From NCBI RefSeq assembly GCF_029625295.1, contig NZ_CP121112.1:1922001-1986000 (forward strand): 64,000 bases of DNA. The letters run 5' to 3'. The position numbers and the translations under genes are program-made. Under the pieces are notes generated by a model. The model searched no databases. It was not told the origin of the DNA and saw only the letters and a program-made list of their open reading frames with translations. How positions within the stretch are numbered: position 1 is the first letter of the stretch; the number at the start of each line of letters is the position of its first letter. This DNA comes from Flavobacterium gyeonganense (GTDB lineage: Bacteria > Bacteroidota > Bacteroidia > Flavobacteriales > Flavobacteriaceae). Below, piece after piece: positions 53,961-61,255 of the stretch.

Positions 53961-55439
53961 ATGAAAAAACTGCTATTTCTTTTGTGTGTCTTTTATAATA
54001 CTGTCATGCTAAGTCAGACGGTATTAAATTCTTTTGCCTTAAATTTAAACAGACCTTTAGAAAATGGTCAGGTCCTGAATACTGAAGATGTAAAAACCAA
54101 TGATATTTATGTTTTTGCATCCGATGATAAATTCATCAATATCTTAAAATACAATAAATCGCTGTTCTTAAAGTATCAATTTACTGATTCTATAAAAATG
54201 GCAGAAAACAGATCTTTAATAGGACATAGTATCAGCGATGACGGAAATCCACTGCTTTACTGGGCAACCGATAATTTAAGAAACATCAGAATCATTAAAT
54301 ATTTTCCTGAAACCAAAACTTCAAGGGCTTTAAATTTTGATTTGCCTACAACTACTGAATACATTATAACCACTTTCCAAAAAAACAATATGTTTTATAT
54401 ACTGTGTAAGGAAACAAATCAACAGCGTCTGCTACTTTATGAGTTTAATAACGGAAAAGCTGAAGTGAAAATGTTCGATTTATCCGGAATACTGTTTCAG
54501 AATGATAAAGGACAAAATTTGGCTTTTAATACCGTTATCCGATATTATCCTATTGAAAAAATGGATCCTGATAGTTTTAATACTTTAGACAAAACAGTTC
54601 ATAAAACCAAAATGTATATCTCAGAGGGTCATCTCTTTTTGAGTTTTGATTACAGCCTGAAAAAGACCCAGGTTTTAGATCTTGACCTGACCACCACAAA
54701 TATTACCGAGAAAAACTTTATTCAGCCCTTATCTGACAAGGAATCCAGATCCTCTAATTCTTTCATTTACGAAAATAAAATCCTTCAAATCAAAACTTCT
54801 AAAGAGGAATTTTTATTCAACATCAAAGATTTTGATTCAGAAAAAACGTTAAAAAGTATCTCTGTTTCAAAAAAAGACTCAATCCGTTTTAAAAATTCGC
54901 CTTTCTTTCTACAGATAAACGATAAAAAGCCTCAACAAATAAAAACGACCGAGAAATTTTTAAAACAGCTTTCTACACTAAACGCAGGAATAACCGTTTT
55001 TAAAAACCATAAAAACACCTCCGTCTCTTTTGGCGGATTTGCAGAATATCAGATTTCAGGTTACGATTATATACAGAGCAACTTATTGGCAGATTTTTTT
55101 GATAATGGATATGGCGGTTATTCCGAGTACCAAAGTAAAATGGCCTATTTTGACGCGATGCTTAATCAGGATTTAGAATTTGTAAACAGCAAACAATCAG
55201 AACCTTTGGCTATTGATAATGTTTTTTATTATTTAAGTACCAATAAAAATATTTCGCTGCAAAATATTATTAAACTAAAAGAGTATTACATTTTAGGCTA
55301 TTACGATGTGGCTTCAAAACAATACATCATGCGGAAATTTACAGACGGATTTTATTATGAAGAAAGAAATCCAATCATCAATAGAGCCTCTCTTTCAAAA
55401 CCTTACCAATTTGAGAACTTAAAATTTTCTAAGAATTAA
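53961..55439 (+). CDS. Exported protein of unknown function (paralogue 2)
   Basis: The 492-residue protein has a signal peptide (MKKLLFLLCVFYNTVMLSQ) and the same beta-rich plan as paralogue 1. Shared blocks: KTS-x-x-x-x-x-F/Y-F-x-IKD, F-KNS-x-FF, a GITVFKNHKNTSVSFGGFAEY counterpart of SCYKTGENTFITFGGVSEL, and the ending YYILGYYDVASKQYIMRKFTD. It has about 20 more C-terminal residues. Identity is low, so the duplication is old. It starts 50 bases after the CAT-like gene. Confidence 0.75.
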   Translation: MKKLLFLLCVFYNTVMLSQTVLNSFALNLNRPLENGQVLNTEDVKTNDIYVFASDDKFINILKYNKSLFLKYQFTDSIKMAENRSLIGHSISDDGNPLLYWATDNLRNIRIIKYFPETKTSRALNFDLPTTTEYIITTFQKNNMFYILCKETNQQRLLLYEFNNGKAEVKMFDLSGILFQNDKGQNLAFNTVIRYYPIEKMDPDSFNTLDKTVHKTKMYISEGHLFLSFDYSLKKTQVLDLDLTTTNITEKNFIQPLSDKESRSSNSFIYENKILQIKTSKEEFLFNIKDFDSEKTLKSISVSKKDSIRFKNSPFFLQINDKKPQQIKTTEKFLKQLSTLNAGITVFKNHKNTSVSFGGFAEYQISGYDYIQSNLLADFFDNGYGGYSEYQSKMAYFDAMLNQDLEFVNSKQSEPLAIDNVFYYLSTNKNISLQNIIKLKEYYILGYYDVASKQYIMRKFTDGFYYEERNPIINRASLSKPYQFENLKFSKN

Positions 55440-55517
55440 CCGAAATGGTCTTATGTTTTTCAGTAACAAAAATGGTTTGAATTTTTTTCGTTAATTTTAC
55501 AAAAAAAGACACACATT

Positions 55518-56036
55518 ATGCTATCAAAAAATATTGAAACGGCTTTAAACAAACAAATTCGCATAGAAGCAGAATCTTCACAAACGTACCTCTCAATGGC
55601 TTGTTGGGCCGAAGTACACGGATTAGAAGGAATCGCCCAGTTTATGTACACCCAGTCTGATGAAGAACGTGCACATATGCTTAAACTGGTAAAGTATGTT
55701 AACGAACGTGGCGGACACGCTCAGGTTACTGATCTAAAAGCACCTAGAATTTCCTATTCTACATTTAAAGAAATGTTTGAGGAGCTTTACAATCACGAAC
55801 TTTTTGTTTCACAATCGATTAACGAATTGGTACACATCACTTTTGAAGAGAAAGATTATGCTACTCACAATTTCTTACAATGGTATGTTTCTGAACAAAT
55901 CGAGGAAGAAGCTACAGCTAAATCTATTTTGGACAAAATCAACTTAATTGGTGAAGATAAGGGTGGGCTTTACTTGTTTGACCGTGATATTCAGCAGTTA
56001 ACTGTTACAAGTTCAATTGCTATTAACCCAAAATAA
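55518..56036 (+). CDS. Ferritin
   Basis: The 172-residue protein is a four-helix-bundle ferritin with the ferroxidase centre visible: Glu in IEAESSQTYLSMACWAE, Glu-x-x-His in SDEERAHMLKL, and the QIEEEATAKSI helix. It begins MLSKNIETALNKQI as in bacterial non-haem ferritins. Iron is oxidised and stored in the 24-mer shell. A small Cys-rich gene follows after 80 bases with its own promoter-like site. Confidence 0.95.
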   Translation: MLSKNIETALNKQIRIEAESSQTYLSMACWAEVHGLEGIAQFMYTQSDEERAHMLKLVKYVNERGGHAQVTDLKAPRISYSTFKEMFEELYNHELFVSQSINELVHITFEEKDYATHNFLQWYVSEQIEEEATAKSILDKINLIGEDKGGLYLFDRDIQQLTVTSSIAINPK

Positions 56037-56082
56037 AAACGTTAAAGTTTATTTAGAATATATAAAAATAATATTTTCTGTT

Positions 56083-56090
56083 TATATTTG
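56083..56090 (+). promoter_or_regulatory. Putative -7 element of the small Cys-rich gene
   Basis: TATATTTG fits TAnnTTTG, 26 bases before the TTG start. No clear -33 TTG. Confidence 0.4.
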
Positions 56091-56116
56091 TCACTGTTTT
56101 TTAATACAGAGGAAAA

Positions 56117-56296
56117 TTGAGCAAGAAAGAAAAAGACAAGGATAAGAAAAAGGATAAAAAGAAAAACGCAGCTATCCTTGATAAATTTAAGAAGATTGAA
56201 AACTGTAAATCTTCTTGCTGTGAGAAATATAAAAAAAGTGAAAAGAAACGCTGCTCACGCTGTCCTATGTTTGATTTATTAAAAAAGACTGCTTAA
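56117..56296 (+). CDS. Small Cys-rich, Lys-rich protein downstream of ferritin
   Basis: A 59-residue protein read from TTG, which has GAGGA a few bases before it, a Shine-Dalgarno-like site unusual for this group. The first 22 residues are almost all Lys, Asp and Glu (SKKEKDKDKKKDKKKN). Then follows IENCKSSCCEKYKKSEKKRCSRCPMFDL, with Cys spaced C-x3-CC-x10-C-x2-C, a likely zinc or iron-sulfur site. I believe similar small proteins occur in other Flavobacteria but recall no function. A terminator follows at once. A role in metal handling beside ferritin is inference. Confidence 0.7.
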   Translation: MSKKEKDKDKKKDKKKNAAILDKFKKIENCKSSCCEKYKKSEKKRCSRCPMFDLLKKTA

Positions 56297-56307
56297 CAAT
56301 ACATATG

Positions 56308-56339
56308 AAACCCACCAGATTCTTTGGTGGGTTTTTTAG
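56308..56339 (+). terminator. Terminator after the small Cys-rich gene
   Basis: AAACCCACCA / TGGTGGGTTT with a 7-base loop and six T. It lies inside the in-frame extension of the next gene, which is one reason to start that gene downstream. Confidence 0.9.
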
Positions 56340-56385
56340 TTTAAATTGCGGTTCCTTTCTGATTTTAAAAGACATTAAAATTTAT

Positions 56386-57078
56386 ATGAAAAACCAAATC
56401 ATAATTCCACAATCTGCTCTTGATTTTTTACAGCTGCTCAAAGAAAACAATAACAAACCCTGGTTTGAAGCACATAAACAGGAATATCTAACTGAATTAA
56501 GCCATATTGAAGCTTTTGCAGATGCTTTATTACAGGAACTTTCTAAAACTGATATCCTGGAAACCAAATCTGGTAAAAAAAGTGTGTACCGAATTTATCG
56601 TGATATTCGTTTTTCTAAAGACAAAACACCTTTTAAAACATTTTGGGGAGGCAGCTATACACGTGCAACAGCAGCAAGACGAGGCGGTTATTATTTTCAT
56701 CTTGAAAAAGGAAACAGCTTTTTTGCAGGTGGTTTTTGGGGACCTAATGCGGCAGATCTAAAGAGGATTAGAACTGAATTTGCCCAGGATCCGGAAACGT
56801 TTCGGAAAATTTTAAATTCAAAATCTTTCATCAGTAATTTTGGAACTTTACAAGGAGAGCAACTCAAAACAAAACCAGCAGGCTTTGATGTAGATCATCC
56901 CGCAATTGACCTCCTCCGTTTCAAACAATTTTTGGTAATCAAACGTTTTACAGATGAAGAAGTCTTGAACGCGCTTTTCTTAAAACAGGCTTTAGACACA
57001 TTCAAAAACATGAGACCATTTTTTGATTATATGAGCGAGGTACTGACAACTGATATAAATGGCGATTCGATATTATAA
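56386..57078 (+). CDS. DUF2461 family protein
   Basis: The protein of about 230 residues has the DUF2461 core: LDFLQLLKENNNKPWFEAHKQEY at the start, YRIYRDIRFSKDKTPFKTFWGGSYTRA, GGYYFHLEKGNSFFAGGFWGPNAADLKRIR and KPAGFDVDHPAIDLLRFKQFLVIKRF. I start at MKNQIIIPQS because the longer frame runs back through a terminator. Function is unknown. It is convergent with ssb. Confidence 0.92.
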   Translation: MKNQIIIPQSALDFLQLLKENNNKPWFEAHKQEYLTELSHIEAFADALLQELSKTDILETKSGKKSVYRIYRDIRFSKDKTPFKTFWGGSYTRATAARRGGYYFHLEKGNSFFAGGFWGPNAADLKRIRTEFAQDPETFRKILNSKSFISNFGTLQGEQLKTKPAGFDVDHPAIDLLRFKQFLVIKRFTDEEVLNALFLKQALDTFKNMRPFFDYMSEVLTTDINGDSIL

Positions 57079-57095
57079 AATTTGTTTTCAAAATA

Positions 57096-57129
57096 AAACC
57101 CGACAGGTTTTTTAAAGCCTGTCGGGTTT
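57096..57129. repeat. Perfect 12-bp palindromic hairpin (family F2, copy B)
   Basis: AAACCCGACAGG / CCTGTCGGGTTT around a 10-base loop, between the convergent DUF2461 and ssb genes. It is the same design as the copy near 38.9 kb, with TA/TA replaced by CG/CG in the stem. It may act as a terminator for both genes. Confidence 0.75.
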
Positions 57130-57146
57130 AACCAACAATTGAAATC

Positions 57147-57470
57147 TTATTTGCTGAGCAGTAAAATTTCGTTTACCACAATTTCTGTAACGTAACGTTT
57201 CTCTCCGTTTTTATCGTCATAGCTTCTGTGTGTCAGTTTTCCTTCAACGGCGACTTCTTTTCCTTTTACTACATATTTTTCGATAATTTCGGCCGTTTTG
57301 CCCCAGGCAGTAACACGATGCCATTCGGTTTGCTCCACTTTTTCACCTTTATCATTAGTGTATTTCTCATTGGTAGCAATACTTAAATGCGCTAATTTTC
57401 TTCCGCTGTCTAATGTTTTGATTTCAGGGTCATTACCTACGTTACCGATTAATTGTACTTTGTTTTTCAT
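57147..57470 (-). CDS. ssb: Short single-stranded DNA-binding protein
   Basis: The 107-residue protein is a clear SSB OB-fold: MKNKVQLIGNVGNDPEIKTLDSGRKLAHLSIATNEKY, TEWHRVTAWGKTAEI and GKEVAVEGKLTHRSYDDKNGEKRYVTEIVV. It stops right after the OB-fold with LLLSK and lacks the Gly/Pro/Gln-rich linker and the acidic DDDIPF-type tip that binds repair and replication partners. It is therefore probably an accessory SSB, with a full-length one elsewhere (inference). The frame is intact. Confidence 0.93.
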   Translation of the reverse strand: MKNKVQLIGNVGNDPEIKTLDSGRKLAHLSIATNEKYTNDKGEKVEQTEWHRVTAWGKTAEIIEKYVVKGKEVAVEGKLTHRSYDDKNGEKRYVTEIVVNEILLLSK

Positions 57471-57580
57471 GGCGTATACTATTTTTTAAAGGTTTATATA
57501 AATTGAATCGTTCGTCAAATTCAACGATGCAAAGATGTGGCGAGTCTCAAAAATTAGTCGGTTATGAACTATTTACTTTC

Positions 57581-57610
57581 GGTTGTAACTGTTTGTAACC
57601 GTTTGTAAAT
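57581..57610 (+). promoter_or_regulatory. Three tandem 10-bp repeats on a promoter
   Basis: GGTTGTAACT, GTTTGTAACC and GTTTGTAAAT follow each other without a gap. The third contains the TTTG of the promoter just downstream. A 10-bp period is one helical turn, as expected for an activator or repressor binding repeatedly on one face. GGTTATGAAC about 20 bases upstream may be a weaker fourth copy. Confidence 0.5.
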
Positions 57611-57632
57611 GGAAATTAATTTAGTATATTTG
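57602..57632 (+). promoter_or_regulatory. Consensus promoter of the small membrane protein gene
   Basis: TTTG, 19 bases, TATATTTG: an exact match to the Bacteroidota consensus, 27 bases before the ATG. It is the best promoter in the window. Confidence 0.75.
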
Positions 57633-57659
57633 AGAGAAATATACTATTTAGAACATTAA

Positions 57660-58142
57660 ATGCAGTTAGAAAACAAGAGAAAATCCATCATTAGATTTTT
57701 AGCAACTATGAGCTTGCTAATTTTCTTTTTGCCTTTTTTTCAAATGTGTTCAGATGAAAATATTAAAAGTTCCCGATTTATAAAATCTTATTCGGCTGCT
57801 AAAACGAATCAGGAAAAGGAGATTGCGTTTCAAAAAACCAAAAAAGATTTTTCATTGAGTGGCTATGATTTAGCAATGTCTTTTGAACCGGTTTTCTCAG
57901 GTTTTACAGCAATTATGTTTCTTAATATAACCATATTTATTTGCGTTTTACGAAAACATTATAACCTGATATTCTTTTGCCTTATAAATCTTTTTATAAT
58001 TATAACATCTTTAATCGCATTAGCTTTATCGTTTCCATTTTTGACAGAAATCAGATATGGCTTGATTCTTTGCTTAACCAACGCTTCATTACTTTTCTAT
58101 TTTATTTATAGAGATCAGGAAATAACATATGGCAGTTCCTAA
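57660..58142 (+). CDS. Membrane protein of unknown function
   Basis: The 160-residue protein has a basic start (MQLENKRKSIIRF), a first membrane segment (LATMSLLIFFLPFFQMC), a polar loop of about 60 residues (SDENIKSSRFIKSYSAAKTNQEKEIAFQKTKKDF among them), and three further hydrophobic segments ending FLTEIRYGLILCLTNASLLFYFIYR. It is not recognised as a family member. The FFQMCS after the first segment could suggest a lipobox, but the surrounding residues do not fit well. It has a strong promoter with tandem repeats. Confidence 0.7.
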   Translation: MQLENKRKSIIRFLATMSLLIFFLPFFQMCSDENIKSSRFIKSYSAAKTNQEKEIAFQKTKKDFSLSGYDLAMSFEPVFSGFTAIMFLNITIFICVLRKHYNLIFFCLINLFIIITSLIALALSFPFLTEIRYGLILCLTNASLLFYFIYRDQEITYGSS

Positions 58143-58220
58143 TATTTAGTCAGTTTTAATAATAAATTCAGTTTTTATACTTCAATTTCTAAATTGAAAA
58201 CAGAGCAAAACCAAACATAC

Positions 58221-59750
58221 ATGCAGACAAAAATCAACAAAGTAGAATTACGAAATTTAAAATTTGAAGATTATAAAGAACTCAAAAACTCTATGGTCGA
58301 ATCTTATCCGGATATGGCCAATTCTTATTGGAGAGCAAATGATATTGAAAGATTGCTTTCTATATTTCCAGAAGGCCAACTGGTAATTTTAGTAGATGGC
58401 AAAGTGGTTGGCTCTGCATTATCCCTTATTGTTGATGAAAAATTAGTAGACAAAAGGCACAATTACAGGCAGATTGTTGGAGATTATACCTTTTCTACCC
58501 ATAATCCAGATGGGGAAATTTTATACGGTATTGATGTTTTTATTCATCCTAATTTCCGAGGATTACGATTGGGCAGACGTTTGTACGATGCCCGAAAAGA
58601 ATTGTGCGAGCAATTGAATCTCAAAGCTATTGTCTTTGCCGGAAGGATTCCGAATTATGCCCAGCATTCAAAAAAAATGACGCCAAAAAATTATATTGAT
58701 AAAGTAAGACACAAAGAATTACACGATCCGGTGCTTTCATTTCAGCTGAGCAATGATTTTCACGTTTTGCGTATTATGAAAAATTATCTGGAAGGAGACG
58801 AAGAATCAAAAGAATTTGCTGTACTTCTTGAATGGAACAATGTCTATTATGATGAAAGTCCAAAACTAATTAACCTCGAAAAAAGCGTCATTCGTCTGGG
58901 TCTTGTACAATGGCAGATGCGTCAATTGAATAATCTGGAAGAATTTTTCGAACAGTCAGAATTTTTTATCGATGTGGTTTCAGGATATGGAAGCGATTTT
59001 GCTCTTTTTCCGGAACTTTTTATTGCGCCACTAATGGCAGATTACAATCATTTATCAGAAGCAGAAGCTATTAGGGAGCTCGCCCGCTATTCTGACCCGA
59101 TCAGAAAGCGTTTTCAGGAATTGGCTATTTCATACAACATCAATATCATTACCGGTAGTATGCCCTATTTAGAAAATGGCAATTTGTATAACGTCGGCTT
59201 TTTGTGCAAAAGGGACGGGACTTCTGAAATGTATACCAAAATTCACATTACCCCAAATGAAGTGGTGCACTGGGGAATGAAAGGAGGATCCCAATTTAAA
59301 ACCTTTGACACCGATTGTGGTAAAATCGGAATCCTGATCTGTTATGATGTCGAATTCCCGGAACTTCCAAGATTACTGGCAGATGAAGGCATGAATATCC
59401 TTTTTGTTCCTTTTTTGACCGATACACAAAATGGTTACACCCGTGTAAAACATTGTTCGCAGGCACGTGCCATTGAAAATGAATGTTATGTGGCGATTGC
59501 AGGCTGTGTAGGGAATCTTCCGAAAGTAAATAATATGGACATCCAATATGCACAGGCTGCTGTTTTTACCCCTTCGGATTTTGCTTTTCCGAGCAACGGT
59601 ATCAAAGCCGAAGCGACTCCAAATACAGAAATGACATTGATTGTAGATGTAGATCTGAATTTACTCAAAGAATTGCATGAGCATGGAAGTGTCCATACAC
59701 TGAAAGATAGAAGAAACGATTTGTATGAAATAAAAAAATTAAATCAGTAA
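58221..59750 (+). CDS. GNAT acetyltransferase fused to carbon-nitrogen hydrolase
   Basis: The protein of about 509 residues has an N-terminal GNAT domain (about 1-210, GIDVFIHPNFRGLRLGRRLYDARKEL as the acetyl-CoA loop) and a C-terminal nitrilase-superfamily domain with the Glu-Lys-Cys triad: Glu in FPELFIAPL, Lys in YTKIHITPNEVVHWG, Cys374 in GILICYDVEFPELPR. I start at the ATG giving MQTKINKVELRN; a TTG 27 bases upstream is also in frame. Fusions of this type are found in many bacteria; the substrate is unknown. Confidence 0.92.
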   Translation: MQTKINKVELRNLKFEDYKELKNSMVESYPDMANSYWRANDIERLLSIFPEGQLVILVDGKVVGSALSLIVDEKLVDKRHNYRQIVGDYTFSTHNPDGEILYGIDVFIHPNFRGLRLGRRLYDARKELCEQLNLKAIVFAGRIPNYAQHSKKMTPKNYIDKVRHKELHDPVLSFQLSNDFHVLRIMKNYLEGDEESKEFAVLLEWNNVYYDESPKLINLEKSVIRLGLVQWQMRQLNNLEEFFEQSEFFIDVVSGYGSDFALFPELFIAPLMADYNHLSEAEAIRELARYSDPIRKRFQELAISYNINIITGSMPYLENGNLYNVGFLCKRDGTSEMYTKIHITPNEVVHWGMKGGSQFKTFDTDCGKIGILICYDVEFPELPRLLADEGMNILFVPFLTDTQNGYTRVKHCSQARAIENECYVAIAGCVGNLPKVNNMDIQYAQAAVFTPSDFAFPSNGIKAEATPNTEMTLIVDVDLNLLKELHEHGSVHTLKDRRNDLYEIKKLNQ

Positions 59751-59784
59751 TGAAATTTACTTTATATAAACCAACAGACAAATT

Positions 59785-60804
59785 ATGAAAAAAATAATGC
59801 TTCTTTTTATAGTTTTAGTATTATTCAGTTGTGGAAGAGATCCTTATCCGAATTCGATTTCGGATTTTAGGCCTGAACTACAAATTCATCTTAAAAAGCT
59901 GGCATCAGAAAAACAACTGCCATCACGTGATACAATTGCACGAAATTATATAACTAAAAATTGTACAAAAGAAGAGTTGTTAAAACTTCTTAAATGTGAA
60001 GATCCTGTGTTAAGGGTCATAGCGTACAGAACATTGGTTAACAAAAATGATAAAGATTATTTTAAAATTCTTTTATGTCATTTAAGTGATACAACGAAAA
60101 TTACGTGGTGGTATTACGAAGATGCTGCCGATGATTTTATGGTTTCAGACTTACTAATTAGAAAGGCTGAAGACAGTAGAAAACTTACTAAGGTTCAAAA
60201 AAGGATTTTAGTAGATAGTGTATTATTGAAACATCCTTATTTAGATGTTTCAAATTGGATGATTGTAGATATAGAAGCTAATGAAAAATATTATTCGATA
60301 ATAAAACAAAGATCAAAATTAAAAACGGACAGATGTGGAGATCAGATAGGTACTTGTTATGCATTATCTAAATTTAAGAAAAAACAAGATTTAGCATTTT
60401 TAAAAAGCATTTTTAATAAACTGGAAAACCCTTGTGAGGATTGGATTTTTAAAGCAATTGAAGAAAATCCGGTTGAGATTTATTTTTCAGTACTTGATAA
60501 GTATTTTAATTCAGTAATAACAAAGAGAAAACAATTTTCTTATGAAGATTTAAAATATTATTGCCGTGCAATTGCAAAATACCAAAACAATAAAAGTTTA
60601 TTACTGTTAAAAAAATTATTAGACAAAAAAAATTATCCTGATACTTCATATTTTAAAGCTAATGAAGAATATGTTTTTAAGGCGATTCATAAATACAAAG
60701 CACCAGTTTATGATGAACTGTATAAAGAATTAAAACCTAAAATGAGTGATTTTGTTATTGAATATTTAGATAAACCTGATTACGATGATACTACAACCTG
60801 GTAA
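59785..60804 (+). CDS. Lipoprotein with HEAT-like helices, unknown function
   Basis: The 339-residue protein has a lipoprotein signal, MKKIMLLFIVLVLFSC with Cys16, then GRDPYPNS. The body is helical with HEAT-like pieces (CTKEELLKLLKCEDPVLRVIAYRTLVNKND, FLKSIFNKLENPCEDWIFKAIEENP), suggesting a stacked-helix binding scaffold. Ending: DEL-YKELKPKMSDFVIEYL. I recognise no named family. It stands alone, 34 bases after the GNAT-nitrilase gene on the same strand. Confidence 0.72.
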   Translation: MKKIMLLFIVLVLFSCGRDPYPNSISDFRPELQIHLKKLASEKQLPSRDTIARNYITKNCTKEELLKLLKCEDPVLRVIAYRTLVNKNDKDYFKILLCHLSDTTKITWWYYEDAADDFMVSDLLIRKAEDSRKLTKVQKRILVDSVLLKHPYLDVSNWMIVDIEANEKYYSIIKQRSKLKTDRCGDQIGTCYALSKFKKKQDLAFLKSIFNKLENPCEDWIFKAIEENPVEIYFSVLDKYFNSVITKRKQFSYEDLKYYCRAIAKYQNNKSLLLLKKLLDKKNYPDTSYFKANEEYVFKAIHKYKAPVYDELYKELKPKMSDFVIEYLDKPDYDDTTTW

Positions 60805-60898
60805 GACAAAATACTTCGTCATAGCCCTGACAACAAATACAAAACATTCATTCGCTTAAAATAAAAACCAAATTGCCTATTCAAATTAAGACAGATCT

Positions 60899-61246
60899 AT
60901 GAAAACATGCCTCGAGTGCGCTGAGAAAATTGTAGGCCGGGAAGACAAAAAATTCTGCTCAGACAGCTGCCGCAATGCTTACAATAATAAAATAAACAAG
61001 GATAGTACCAACTTTATGCGGAATGTGAATAATAAACTCCGTAAAAATTACCGAATTTTGTCTGAATTAAACACAGAAGGAAAATCTAAGGCAACCAGGG
61101 AAAAAATGCTCAATAAAGGTTTTGATTTTGATTTCTTTACCAATATCTTGCAGACCAAAACAGGTAATACCTACTATTTTCTATACGATCAGGGATATCG
61201 GTCTTTGGACAATGATTATTTTATGCTCGTAAAAAAAGAAATTTAA
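60899..61246 (+). CDS. Zinc-finger protein of unknown function
   Basis: The 115-residue protein starts MKTCLECAEKIVGREDKKFCSDSCRNAYNN, a treble-clef-like Cys4 finger (C-x2-C ... C-x3-C) as in DUF2116-type proteins. A basic helical part follows (NKLRKNYRILSELNTEGKSKATREKML), then YYFLYDQGYRSLDNDYFMLV at the end. It may bind nucleic acid or a protein partner. It precedes the M28 peptidase gene by 9 bases. Confidence 0.82.
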   Translation: MKTCLECAEKIVGREDKKFCSDSCRNAYNNKINKDSTNFMRNVNNKLRKNYRILSELNTEGKSKATREKMLNKGFDFDFFTNILQTKTGNTYYFLYDQGYRSLDNDYFMLVKKEI

Positions 61247-61255
61247 TACCACAAT

